From contig NC_080591.1 of NCBI RefSeq assembly GCF_029962835.1, forward strand, positions 41,795,501 through 41,859,500: a stretch of DNA of 64,000 bases, given 5' to 3'. The notes beneath the pieces are model-generated. The model was not told the DNA's origin, made no database searches, and saw only the letters and a list, made by a program, of their open reading frames with translations. Within the stretch, counting starts at the first letter, position 1, and the number at the start of each line of letters is the position of its first letter. This document shows positions 35,336 to 46,975 of the stretch, one piece after another. A program made the position numbers and the translations under genes. The stretch is from Magnolia sinica (lineage: Eukaryota > Streptophyta > Magnoliopsida > Magnoliales > Magnoliaceae).

Positions 35336-36681
35336 TCCAACTATTAGGCAATTCTATCTACAAAGTTGATTGCATCTCATCCATATCAGCAACATAAGGA
35401 GGAATAGTACCAACAATAACAATTCAACCCCATGAATAAGCCCTGCATAGCAGACTTAGCAGCATCTTTAAGGCCCCGTTGCCTGCCTTTACTGTTACGT
35501 TCAATGGATTTTACAGATAGCTAGGTGGAGCAGAATAACTAGGCCCAAAAAGGCATTACAAGCCTCGCTTGGCATAACCTCAGCTTCGAAAAACATTCAC
35601 CATACAACGCCTGAGCTTCCAAACACCCCAAATGCAATACGTGATCAGATCACCAGCATCATTCGTTTCTTCAATTTGCAATCCATCGAGCATGTCAGTC
35701 TGTTCAATAGCAAATCAAGTGCAGCCTTGCAGAGGAAAAGGTGGAAAATCGCCAAATGATCAAATCGAATCCTGACAATGAACGATCAAACAGCTCCATT
35801 CCACCACAAAATTTATTCCACTGACAACGGAGGGATGACCGAACCCACCTAAACAGATAACATGCAAATCATTGTTTTTCATGAGCCTTCCTTCAAGCCA
35901 GAGAATTCCATTAAGATAGCTTTGTCCCCACACTTCAAGATGTACAGCAGACGCATGGCTCCATCACTTATTTTATAATACACAAGCATAATAATGTCTA
36001 CGAATTTCCAAAACATCTCACCCTATTTGAAGAAATGGAATCCTGTTCACAAATGGGGAGCTACTTAGTTCCATTTCAAATTTTTGAGCAGGCATCAAAT
36101 GGGGCTAACAACAGCATATGCATTCAATATTGGGTTTTGCCATCAAACTAGGGCGCGCACCAATACAACTCAAAATCGTAATGGAATCAATCAACAAGCA
36201 TGCTTGATTATAAAATCATGACGTAACCGACATCTGATCATTCTCATTCAGCAATGTACATTTAAGGCCACTGAAAATACCCATTCCCTAATGCATTGCA
36301 TGGAATCAAATTCAAATGGAATTATCAATACAACTGAATAATGTGAAAAAGCGCTCCACAAACATCACATGAAAAATCACAAATCACTAATAAAAATTAC
36401 ATAAGCAACCATTTCTGACCAAAAAAGGAATAAAAACAAAAACCACTTAGTGCAATAATATAACAATGTGAGAGAGATGGAACGACATGGTCAGTGATAT
36501 ATTACAATAGCATACCCGTTTTGCATCCGATGCACACCAGTCTGCTGCCTAATATGCAAATAGTCCTCACCCTCATCGTAGATTACATGCACATGCACAC
36601 GAATGCAACTGTTTTCAACATCCACATCACTTGAATTCCATCCAGTGCAACCACAATTGCTCTAGAGAGCACTGATTGTCA
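35336..36681 (-). other. Downstream flank and possible 3' UTR of the RMR gene
   Basis: The stop codon of the RMR gene is at 36684-36682, so its 3' UTR extends into this stretch on the minus strand. I see no second gene. The poly(A) site could not be fixed. Confidence 0.45.
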
Positions 36682-37331
36682 TCAGCATCCCGGCAATGAC
36701 TGTGCAGAAGCAAAAGGGGAGATGCTTGCAGCTGACTCACTGCAATGCCGCAGGAACTGCTGTCGACTGGATGACCCGACATAGCTCGGTGACCCGTTAC
36801 TTGAACTTGGAACATATGGCGATGATGCATATCTTGAATTGAGGGGTGAATATAAAGGAAAGACCGAGTGCGGAGAAACAAGATGAGACGCATGAGAACG
36901 GTGAGATGATGCATTCCTGAGATCTACAGAGCTTCTGCTTAGACTTAGTGCAGGTGAGTTGTAGGACCTAAGAGATTGTGGTTGGTAAGGAGTACTGGAA
37001 ATGGAATGGGTGCGGGATGTTGATGGATACTGAAATGATGTCGAAGCTATTTGTATAGCTGAAGATGTCGTCAATGACGAATGCACAGATGACAGTGCAG
37101 CAGAGGAACAGAATGATCCTGGGGCTATCTGAATAGCTGAAGACGTGGCTACTGATGAACGCACAGATGATAAGGCAGCAGAGGAAGAAAGGGAAGCATG
37201 ACTTGAGGAAAGTAGAGGAGTGCACTCTGAGGCCGGCAGATTGCCAGTGCTTGTCCGTGCATCGCGCTTGCAAACAGGGCAAAAGGTTCTCCAACTTGTG
37301 AGCCAAGAATCCACACAAAAAGCATGGAATT
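36682..37331 (-). CDS. RMR: RMR last exon: end of RING-H2 and Ser-rich tail
   Basis: The exon starts after a ttttgacag acceptor at 37332 and ends at the stop 36684-36682, giving 215 codons after two carried-over bases. It completes the RING: 'KFHAFCVDSWLTSW' supplies the His-x-x-His...Cys ligands and 'RTFCPVCKRDA' the last Cys pair. The rest is a Ser/Ala-rich cytosolic tail with 'ECTPLLSSS', two near-repeats of 'SSAALSSV(R/H)SS(V/L)(A/T)TSSAIQIA', 'SRSSVDLRN' and the terminal 'ISPFASAQSLPGC'. That ending matches the 'SPYASANSLPDC'-like end I associate with RMR2-type proteins. There are no frame breaks, so purifying selection is likely. Confidence 0.9.
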
Positions 37332-38461
37332 CTGTCAAAAAATACAAGAACATATAGTATTATTTAAGCAAGGGAAATATGATGGCACAACATAGTAAAG
37401 ATACAGTCACAAATGTGCGATCGGATTTCCAACACATTAAAGAAAATTCATGAAATTTCATAAAAGAGTACAAAGTTGAAAATTCATTGGAATTTCCATT
37501 ATGTTTTGTAGTGTGGAAAATTATTTCTAAGAGAACAATAAAAAATAAATAAATAAAGGCTGGCCCTAGTTCCATTCTCGTTTTTTTTCTTTTTTTCCCA
37601 ACTTTCCATTTTTTTGCTTTGTTTCCTTTTCTTTTCTTTTCTAATAGCAACACTCTCCCTTCCATAAGAAATTGTTGTTTAAAAGGTGGGCATTCCAGAA
37701 CTGCTATTAAATGCTTGTGGATACATGCGTCAACAAATTTGTTTGAATGTACAGTATTCAGTGACCTCATTTCAGGAGTACTTCCAACACTAAATACCAC
37801 ATCCTTGAAACCAATTTCATGAAAAACAGAAACAGACTTTCGTAGACAGCAATGAACAGGGCCCACATACAGAAGGCTGTGAGTTCATTTCTGGAGCACT
37901 TCAACCCTAAATACCAAATCCTTGAAACCAATTCATTCCATGAAAAACAGAAACGCCAAACTTTCTGAATCAGCAATGTAAGAAAAAGGGCCCACATACA
38001 GAAGGTTAGAATTACCCAATCAGTGTTAGTTTTCAAAGTGGTTTGGGAAAGTGATCGGATGGAATGGATGGACTGTCTATATAGATTGCGCTTGCAGGGG
38101 CACGCGTGTGTGGTATCAAGTGCCTATCTTTTTTGGTGTCCCTGTTCAACCACCTAAATACCAAATCCTCCACACCAACTCATTTCATGAAATAAAAAAT
38201 AAATAAAAATAAAAATAAAAAAGAAAGAAATGGCCAACTTCCCAAAACAGAAGTGCATCAAATATATAACAAGGAAATAAGCATAGTCGATCAGGAACAT
38301 TTCACCCCGATGACCAGGACACCTAGGTTTTGTCTGCAACAATGGCACTTTTTAGAATTAGAGTTACTCTAGTGAGCTGAAAAGGAACTGGAGTCATATA
38401 CATTTACCTAGAAAATATTCTAGTACAATAATAACATGTTGGATGTGATCAGAGAACATAC
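37332..38461 (-). other. RMR last intron, with an internal tandem repeat
   Basis: Donor GTATGTTCTC at 38461 and acceptor ttttgacag at 37332. The intron (1130 bp) contains two tandem copies of a 120-130 base unit plus a partial third. Confidence 0.85.
37760..38190. repeat. Tandem repeat of 120-130 bp in the RMR intron
   Basis: Copy 1 37760-37877 and copy 2 37878-38006 share 'actaaataccacatccttgaaacc', 'catgaaaaacagaaac', 'agcaatg' and 'gggcccacatacagaagg'. A shorter relative 'cctaaataccaaatcc...catttcatgaaat' is at 38148-38190. Confidence 0.8.
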
Positions 38462-38866
38462 TATGGCGACATGGCAGCACTCTAAGCTTCTCCCCAACAT
38501 TGTAGTCCTCCAAACATATAGCACATGTTCTTGAAGTACAGTTATCTTCCAAGACCGATGTGAAAATCAGGCTTGGCATTGCTTTCACTTGTCGACTGCT
38601 CATTCCATGGAACTCACGAAGATTAGGGGCTCGAGCCCGTTCTCGTCTTATACGGTGTCTCCGAACAAAGAAACATGTAGCAAGCACTGCAGATATGGCA
38701 AGTAGGGATATGAAAGATATGGCCATGATTGACCATGCCGAATTTTCAAAGGTTGGGATGATCCACAGATCCATCTCCGTTAAGCCAGCATACTCTTTCA
38801 GGGTTTCACCAGAGGCTTTCGAGACAAACACAGCATGTATTTTAATACCTGCGGAATCTCCTGCCA
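38462..38866 (-). CDS. RMR: RMR middle exon: end of PA domain, membrane segment, start of RING-H2
   Basis: The exon is 405 bases (two carried bases, 134 codons, one base over). It starts after a ttgcag acceptor (38867) with '[20 protein letters not shown]', the end of the PA domain, followed by '[28 protein letters not shown]' as the single membrane segment. Then come the basic stop-transfer '[13 protein letters not shown]', a cytosolic linker '[18 protein letters not shown]' and the RING start '[21 protein letters not shown]'. The donor is CATA|GTATG. Alternatives for the acceptor 13 bases upstream would break the codon phase. Lengths and order match RMR proteins. Confidence 0.93.
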
Positions 38867-40325
38867 CTGCAATTTTAACCTGATTACAGACTGAACGTTG
38901 TTCACAAGTCAAACAGAAATAAGGCAACTATAAGATGTAAAGAAAAAAAAATGTTATCCATAATGGTGCACTACATCGTTCCGTTACCAGGCATTGTAAA
39001 GAAAATGTTATCCATAACTCCGTTCACAAGTTAAACAGAAATCAGGCAACTATAAGATTCAAAGAACAAAATGTTATCCACAATGGTGCACTATATCTTT
39101 CCATTATCTTTCCACTGGGTGAAGAGACTATGCATGCGGCACATGCATGGCTGTCTGCAAATGAGAGAGTTCAAGCAAAGAGTTGCATCGATGATATCAC
39201 TTTCATACATATACTCATGGTTGAACACTCAACTCAAAACTTATTTAGTAGAGCAGAAATCATGAATTGGACAAATCATACATTCATCATTGATCCACAA
39301 AATATGAAAAAGAAAAACTCACAAGACATGAATGGAATATAAGGAAGAACGAATATAATAGCTAATATTCTATGATAAGAGAGAACCAATCATTACCTTA
39401 TCAAAATATTATGTAGCAAAACAAGCACAACATAAAGAAATAATAAATAATAGCACTAACAAATAGTTATTACATGTCCTCAAATAATAGGAATAGATTT
39501 GGATCGGCGTTTAAATGGTAGATCAACAAAAGTTCTACAACCAGCTGCACCTAGTGTTTAAGCACAACTTCCTAAAATAATTTGAACTTCCATTTGTCCA
39601 TACAAGAGAGAAGATGAATTGGGATTAAGTGGAATTGGAAATTTTAGGTTACAACATTTGGGGAAATTAAGAAATTCGACCTTTAGGGCCTGTTTTGTAG
39701 GGACCTGAATGCTCTCCACGCATTTCTGGTGATCATCATCTGAAGGGGGGATGTTTGACAGCTACATTTTAGATTAGATGTATTTTTAAGCTTAAAAGGG
39801 GCCTTAAACTTGGGTGAGATTAAAATAGGGAGGATTGTTTTACTTCAGAAATTTTTTTTGATAAAGTGAGTAGGGACTGAGAGCACTTTTCAGTTCGAAT
39901 GTGTTATGCTCTAAATGGAACTCAAATCAAACAATGAAGTCACTAGGTAGATTCAAAACTAGAGTCGCCACTAGCTCGAATTTCAAACAACTGTTTGTGG
40001 GGAGGTAGAAACCATGAAACGCATAAAATTTGACTCTGGAATAGGTATGAAATCCAAGATCTGAACAAGTACCTCAGTGATGGAGGTCTGAGGCACCCTT
40101 ATCTGCCCACAATTACAAATTTACAATCTTAATTCAGTGGCAAAGTGAAATTCAGTTCTAAAATCAGAATTTCTGCAATCAAAGGCAAAAAAGTGTGAAC
40201 ATAAAAATGCAAGGCAAGAAAACAAGGAAATTAAAATGCGACAAATATGGAAATGAAAGTGCAAATGCAAAAGAAAAATAAGAGAATCTTAAAGAATATA
40301 GTGGAGGCTGATTGAAGCCCCAAGA
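38867..40325. other. RMR intron, unassigned part
   Basis: Left flank of the 19.5-kb intron. No coding DNA. It contains a diverged direct duplication of about 85 bases (38899-38984 and 39022-39106). Confidence 0.6.
38899..39106. repeat. Spaced direct duplication next to an RMR splice site
   Basis: 38899-38984 and 39022-39106 share gttcacaagt, aaacagaaat, ggcaactataagat, aaatgttatcca, aatggtgcacta. The left copy begins about 30 bases from the acceptor at 38867, so the polypyrimidine/branch region may have been copied. Confidence 0.7.
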
Positions 40326-42558
40326 TTTTATTTTATTTTCTAAAACAATGATATATATATATATATTTATGTATATAAAAGGTCAAAGCCAAAGCATACA
40401 AATATACAAAAGTACGACACCCTCCCAGCAAAAGACCCCTCAAATGCAAGAAGTGAAGATCGAAAAATCTAAGCTTCAACCCAATCCTTTCAAATTAAGA
40501 GTTGCCCTATTGAAGACTTGCACTGGGCCTCTCATTTTGTTGTTGAAGCAGTGCTAATTTCTTTACCACCATATAGCCCAAATGATCGCTAACAAATTTA
40601 ATCGCCACACCCTTTTCCTTTCTTTCCCCGTCCCCCAACCATATAGCCCAAATGATCGCTAACAAATTTAATCGCCACACCCTTTTCCTTTCTTTCCCCG
40701 TCCCCCAACCGTGCCATACAATGAGAAATTCCTCCATTGTCTTCGGGAACACCCATAGAACCCCGAAGAATTGGAGAAGAAGACCCCACACCTCCCTAGA
40801 AAATACACAGTGAATGAATAAGTGATCCACCGATTTCGCATCTTTGTAGCACATCACGCAAACGTTTGGGAGATACATGTTCCGCTTACAAAGATTGTCT
40901 ATCGTTAGCACTTTGTTCATGCCTACTAGCCAACCGAAAGCCACCGCCACCTTAGAATTTTCAACCGACACACTCAGGAACCTATAAAATGATCCAACTG
41001 AGAAAGATCTTGTCTTGGACTTGAGCCATTTCAAGGAATCCACTTCAGAGAGCATACGATAAAACTTTGATAACCACTCAAGCAATAGCACCAACTCTTC
41101 AAATTCTCCATCCGAAAGATTTCTTCTAAAAATAGTCATCCATGTGACTTCCTCCCCTCTTATTGAAAAACAATCACTCACCATCTCCCCTTCCTCCCTA
41201 GCTATCCTTGCTAAAGATAGAAATCTCTCACTCAACCTCAATTCTCCCACCCACCTATCTTCCCAAAATCTAATTCTCTTACCATCCCCCAAATGAAAGC
41301 ATATTCTCTCCCACACTCTCTCTTTCAATGACGCCACTGATTTCCACAAGTAAGAACATCGATAAAAGGATGAAGCCTTTGTCCACCACCCCCTTCCTCT
41401 ACCCCGAATTTTTTTGCTATTACCTCCCTCCACCTAGCCTCTCCCTCCAACCTAAACCTCCATACCCATTTCCCCAATAGAGCTAGGTTCATCTCTTCCA
41501 ACTTTAAGATCCCCGCTCCTCCTTGAACCATTGGTTTACAAACATCTTCCCATTTCATTATAGGGAACTTGTGCTTCTCCCCCCACCCTTCCCATAAAAA
41601 TCCCTTCATCTCTCCAATGCCTTGAGAATGGATTTTGGGCACTTGAAAAGAGACATAAATAAAGATTCGACATTGATTATTTAATTATTACCATCCTCCC
41701 ACTCATAGTTAAGAACATCGACTACCATTTTGAGAACTTTCGTTCACACCTTTCAATAACTCCATCCCAACTTTGCTTCACCAGTCTCCCTATACATAAC
41801 AAAAGCCCCAAGTACGTTGTTGGAAAAGAAGCTTTCCTACACCCAAACACCACCACAAAAGTCCGCACCTTTTCTTTGGAAATGCATACCCCTATTATTT
41901 CACTTTTGGAAATGTTGACTTTTAAACCGGAAACCACCACAAAGTTTACTACAATCAAGCGTAGATTTTCTATAAAATAATCATCTGCCTTGCACAATAA
42001 GAGTATCATCCACATACTGTATATGAGAAATCTGAAAATTCATATTATCCACCCCAAAGCCTTTTACCAATCCCACCTGCAACCCTATGTCTAACATTTT
42101 ACTAAGTGCTTCCATAATTGTGACGAAAAGGAACGGGGATAAAGAATCGCCTTGATGCAGTCCACGAGATGCCGGAAAAAAAAAAATGGCGAACCATTCA
42201 CCAATATGGAGAATTTCGCCGAACTGACACAAGTCTGAATCCAAAATCGCCATTTTGGGCTACATCCTAATTGGCCCAACATATAATCAAGGAATGACCA
42301 ATCCACATGATTGTAAGCCTTTTCCACATCAACTTGCAAACCATTCCCTTCTCCCCTCTCCTATAGCAGGAATCAACACATTCATTGGCCAAGAGAGAGC
42401 AATATACTATTTGTCTTCCATCCACAAATGCCCTTGAGATTCTGAAATAACATGGCCCCCCACTTTCCTGAATTTAGAAGCCAATACCTTTGCTAGAATC
42501 TTATATGGACCCCCCAACAGACTAATAGGATGAAAATCTTTCAAAATTCAAATTTAAA
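40326..42558 (-). mobile_element. 5'-truncated L1-type LINE
   Basis: Minus-strand order: at 42540-42400 the RT entry 'FHPISLLGGPYKILAKVLA' and 'ISESQGHLW'; at 42339-42150 'CKAYNHVDWSFLDYML'-type and 'SSAKFSILVNGSP'; at 42150-41985 'SRGLHQGDSLSPFLF' and 'HIQYVDDTLIV' (catalytic YxDD); then 'GLKVNISKSEIIGV', 'CRKASFPTTYLGLLL'; at 41433-40600 the C-terminal zinc-binding end 'CVMCYKDAKSVDHLFIHC'. The endonuclease and ORF1 are absent, as in most LINE copies that stopped copying early. The 3' end is the A-rich tail (plus strand attttattttatttt) at 40326-40340. Frameshifts (near 41990, 41640, 41400) make it dead. I could not identify a target duplication. Confidence 0.88.
40571..40710. repeat. Exact 70-bp tandem duplication in the LINE
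   Basis: 40571-40640 and 40641-40710 are identical copies of a unit that starts atatagcccaaatgatcgct. Since 70 is not a multiple of three, the LINE reading frame changes after it. The lack of differences shows that it is much younger than the LINE. Confidence 0.93.
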
Positions 42559-43984
42559 TAGCTTTGTAGGGTCAAATTGGGATTTACACAATCGAAAAAG
42601 CAAAGAGGGCAATTTTGGCAATATAATAATGATATCTTGAAGGTTAAAAACACAAAGTCTAAGGTATTTTGGTAAGAAATGCATTCAAAAATGGAGGGAA
42701 AATGGGTTCGGTCCTTTGAATTGTGAGAGTGGCAATCTGGTAATTTCTAAAATACAGTGCAGAAAACTGTTACAAACAGTCAACTTGCCAGGCCTGCCAC
42801 TGAACGTACACAGATCAGATGGAGTTGATTTTAGTACCATTGGAAAGCTAGCTCAGACCTAAGTAGGTATATATCCAGGTTTTCTTTCCCGAGAAGTCAT
42901 CAAGGGCTTTTTGCAGTATTTTTCTCCTTCTTTCCATGTTTTCCTTCCTCAAAAATGAACAAAGTTGGTTTTGTTCATGAACTGGACTGAATTCGTTAGA
43001 CATCCAAATTTGGTGTATAGAATTGTGAATTACTTCAATTGAACTGATTCATTGTTCGAGGGTGAGTTCAGGGAACTAGGTAACTGTGATTTTACCAATA
43101 TTTCATTAAAATTCTGCCTCAGACCACCCTTCTAAGTGTTCATTCATAAGACCTTTTAATGCACATTTTCATTAATAACAAGTAACTATGTACTTCTTTG
43201 TAGTAACCTATTCGAGTAGCATTTCAAGGTTGAGATTTTTCCGTCGAGGTCGCCTTAAATTGTGTTTTAGGTAGTCCAAAGACCATATTTCCAATTATCA
43301 TTCAAGCGAAACTTGTCTTTGATTCAGGCATTCAAGACATCAAAGAACGAGGTGTTTTTCCTTGGTGAGATGCTATGAAACCTAGAAGAGATGTCAAGCA
43401 TATAGTTTTAATTATCCAAAAGATAATCTCACCAAAAAACTGTCCAAAGAGAAATAAAGGAGAATCTTCTTGTTAACACCCCATCAAACAAATGGACCAT
43501 TCATCTTGAAAGGAATGCCACAAAAGCAGGGAGTGTAGCTTGAGAAGGCCATGTATAAAAGAGATTTATAAATAAATAAATAAAGGAACGGTGGGAAATG
43601 GACCACACAGAGTTTACCTTAATGGGATTTGAACATAGAGTATTGCCATACCCATAACAATAGAGGGGATTCACATGAATGTGAAAGAATTTATCTTGAA
43701 TGACATCAATGATTACATTCACATCAACCTCATTGATCCAGTGGAACTAAAATTAAATAATGTAGGATCTCAAGTCAAGTGACATCTTGAATCATTAGTC
43801 AAGGGTGAATGACAGTGTTGTCAGAAATCTAAATGCCCATGCCCTCTAATGTTGTCCATGACATGTCATCAATAAAATATTTCGAGTACATGCTCATCTA
43901 ACAGACTAGCAACATATGTTCAACTTTCAATGTTGGCAAGGCAGTCTGAAAAAATTCTCTGTCAACTAGCATGAAAGTAGAACT
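42559..43984. other. RMR intron, unassigned part
   Basis: No coding DNA recognised on either strand and no clear repeat ends. Confidence 0.5.
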
Positions 43985-44950
43985 GGTTAAGAGTGTCTGT
44001 CCTAGATAATAAGAACCTAACATTTTATATAATTGTCATACAAATTTGGTCGTTTTAAATACGTACCCACTTTCTTGGTTGCTTTCTAATGCACAGCCAA
44101 GGTTGATTTGGCATCAATCAAGCATTCCAATTGCAACACTAGTCCAATCTAGCGCACGTGATGGCACACATTAGGCTTTCAATTGCTGAACCATTAAGTA
44201 TTTTTCTAGTCTTCCCTCTATCTAGATTCTAAGTCACAAAGTTCTTTTTTTTTTTTCTTAATGGTAATCTAGAGCAATTTGCAGGAACAGGCGCAGACCA
44301 AATTTTGATTGATGAAATGAGGAGCAAAGTTAGAACTATAGTTGCACAAAGCATGAAGTGCAGCAACAGATTAGGGTTCGGAAGCGAGAAAGCATCTATT
44401 TCAGAATGTCAGTTAGTATAAAAGACTAGGAAGCAGGAGTTGGGATCATGAGTCCGAAGCGTGATTCAGAGTGGGTTAAGAGTGTCTCTGTCCTAGATAA
44501 TGAGAACCTAAGTAAACTTCTATCATACAAATTTGGTCGTTTTAAATACGTACCCACTTTCTTGGTTGCTTTCTGATGCACAGCCAAGGTTGCTTTGGCA
44601 TCTATCAAGCATTCCAATTGAAACACTGTAGTCCAATCTAGCGCACGTGATGGCACACATTAGGCTTTCAATTGCTGAACCAAGTATTTTTCTAGTCTTT
44701 CCTCTATCTAGATTCTAAGTCACAAAGTTCTTTTTTTAATGGTAATCTAGAGCAATTTGCAGGAACAGGCGCAGACCAAATTTTGATTGACGAAGTTAGG
44801 GGCAAAGTTAGAACAATAGTTGCACGAAGCATGAAGTGCAGCAACAGATTAGGGTTTGCAAGCGAGGAAGCATCTATTTCAGAATGTCAGTTAGTATAAA
44901 AAGACTAGGAAGCAGGAGTTGGGATCATGAGTCCGAAGCGTGATTCAGAG
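43985..44950. repeat. Tandem duplication of about 0.49 kb
   Basis: Copy 1 43985-44473 and copy 2 44474-44950 both run from ggttaagagtgtct to agtccgaagcgtgattcaga. Differences include a shorter T-tract in copy 2 and a handful of substitutions. No function is seen in the unit. Confidence 0.92.
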
Positions 44951-45039
44951 CAGGAGTGGCACCTTGTTAGAAGAATCCCATAATTAAGATTTGAATTCTA
45001 GAGGTGTTTTTCAATTGTTGATTCTGATGTGTAGGATCA

Positions 45040-45604
45040 ACCCCACTTGTTCCAGAATTTGGTTATAGATACTATCTTGTATTGATGATCACTCTCATCA
45101 TGACATGGATTTACGCACTGAATTATAGGGATGAGGTGCCTTCCATAATAAAGATGCCAGAAAACATGATCTTCAAACTAGTTTGAGAAAAATATTAAGG
45201 TGTTTCATCGTGACAATACTTGAGAGTATCTATATCGTGATCTACAAAAATATTTTAGAGATAATGGAATAGAAACCTAGACATCATGTTCATATACACC
45301 TCAACAGAGTAGGGTAGCGGACAGAAAGTCCCATCATTTTTTGTTAGTTACTAGATTCATTATGATGGAAATGAAGGTTCCTAACATCTATTCGGATGAA
45401 GCAGTCTCAACTGCTACCTATGTGATAAACAGGATGGTTATGGCAATATTAGATGGACGGTATCCTCTAAAAGTCTAGAAACTGGACCTTCCCTAACTCT
45501 CCTTAACCCCCTCAAATGTTTGGATGCATGTGTTTTGTATATATCTTAGGAACATCTAGAACCAAGTTGGGCCCTCAGTCTTCCAAGAGTGTATTCTGGA
45601 GACA
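45040..45604 (+). pseudogene. Ty1/copia integrase, left piece of a split element
   Basis: The frame-shifting product reads 'CSYTPQQ'-like, 'LLVTRFIMMEMKVPNIYSDEAV', 'TATYVINRM', 'LDGRYPLKV' and 'QVGPSVFQECIL', which is the integrase core to its end ('PxxxFGCxCFVHxxxxxRxKLDPRSxKCIFLGYS'). The gypsy element at 45610-52717 was inserted in the 'CIFLGYS' stretch; the copia continues at 52718. Its 5' end (gag, protease, 5' LTR) could not be found in 42.5-45.0 kb. Confidence 0.8.
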
Positions 45605-45609
45605 TGCTC

Positions 45610-46690
45610 TGATGTAGACATCAGGCCATTTAAAGTATATCAACGCAGGAGGCGTGCGTTACCCGTGTCAATGTGGTTAGATGACGGATACGAGTCGGGT
45701 CTCTAGAGGTTGAAGACCTTACACGTGTTCATGACATGTATAAGTTGCTTAAAGGAGACATTTGGACCGTTGGATCGCGAGGATGGTGTGATCGGACCGT
45801 TGGATTGTCACGGCCCACCTTCATTACGCCACCTTCACGGCGCTATCATTGGGGCCCATCGGGCATCTTCAATTTGAATTTAGTTTATGAACATTTGGTT
45901 TATTTAAGTTTTGACATAGTTTGTGCACAATTTTTGTGTGAATTTAAATTTATTTTTTTATTTTTTTTTTTTAAAAAAAAAAAAACTTTTTTAAGTAGGA
46001 GTATTTTGGTAATTTCATATAATTACAAATTTATAAAGGTTGCCCTAAGCCTAAAGTATGTTATGTTATGTTTTATGAAAGAAAAAGAGAGATTTTTGTT
46101 TCTTACGATTTCGTCTTCGACTTCCAGTGATTGGAAGAGGGCGTAAGGTCCAGGGAAGTAATTTCTCATCCCCTACTTCTTTCTCCTTCTTTCTTTTCTC
46201 AAGGTACTATTTTTCTTTAATCCTTTTCTCCTAAAATCTTTAAATCCAGAAGCCGATCTTGTTTCCTTTTATCTAAATCATTAGATCTCAACAGATTTTC
46301 ATCCCCACATAAAACCCATCACCCAAAGCCTAAATTTGATGAACCACTAATTTTATTTTTTATTTTTTTCTGAATTTTCCAGATTTCCCAATCCAGAAAA
46401 TTCCTCTTTTTTTTTTTTTTTTTTTGGATTAGAAAATCCACTTGGATCGTTAGACGGACCTATTGCAAGACGAAAGTTCTATCTTTCGTCGGATCTAACT
46501 AAATTCATATTTTAAAATTCAATACTTTGTGTTTGTGATGGATGGCCATAATCAATGCTATATTAACCTTATTTCTTTCTTGTGTTTATGATGTATAAGG
46601 CTGATATTTTATTTATTTTTCAATATTGCATAAATTTGTCCCTTTCAAATATCATGCTCATTTAAGGTTGGATTAGGCCGTCCTACATCA
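45610..46690 (+). repeat. 5' LTR of the complete gypsy element
   Basis: Starts TGATGTAGACATCAGG, ends CGTCCTACATCA. Compared with the 3' LTR it has 5 substitutions in the first 128 bases and about 23 extra bases near 45740-45765 between two 'gacat' repeats. Confidence 0.93.
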
Positions 46691-46695
46691 ATTTT

Positions 46696-46707
46696 TGGTA
46701 TCAAAGC
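46696..46707 (+). other. Primer binding site (tRNA-iMet type)
   Basis: TGGTATCAAAGC, one G-to-A change from TGGTATCAGAGC, five bases inside the LTR edge. Confidence 0.85.
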
Positions 46708-46975
46708 TTTAGGTTTTTGCATTGGGTCGTCTTAGATCGAGTTATCAAGAGTCTAGATTTTAATGTTATTTTTTTTTTCTAGGGTTTCATGCATCGCATA
46801 TAGAGTCTAGATCTGAAATTTTCAGATTTGCATTAAAAAAAAAAAAAAAGTCTAGACCTGAAATTTTCCACATTTGCATTATTCTAAAGGTTAGGATCAT
46901 CGGTGTCCATAATCTTGTGTCAAAACAATCTCCTAGAGTCATATTTTAGGAAACCTAAGTTGAGTCTTATTGCGT

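Noticed and set aside
36480-36680. Plus-strand or other-frame open frames overlapping the RMR exons (for example 36627-36914, 36968-37318)
   Set aside because: They are shadows of the RMR frame; splice sites and domain similarity decide for the 36682-37331 frame.
38867-38880. Alternative RMR acceptor at the upstream cag (gtaatcag)
   Set aside because: It would add 13 bases, break the codon phase and lose the Met-Ala-Gly join expected for the family.
38560-38883. A 107-codon plus-strand frame opposite the RMR middle exon
   Set aside because: It is the antisense shadow of conserved RING/PA coding DNA and has no similarity of its own.
43985-44950. LTR pair of the copia at 45040
   Set aside because: The two units are directly adjacent with no internal DNA and lack clear TG...CA ends, and they do not match the candidate 3' LTR after 57989.
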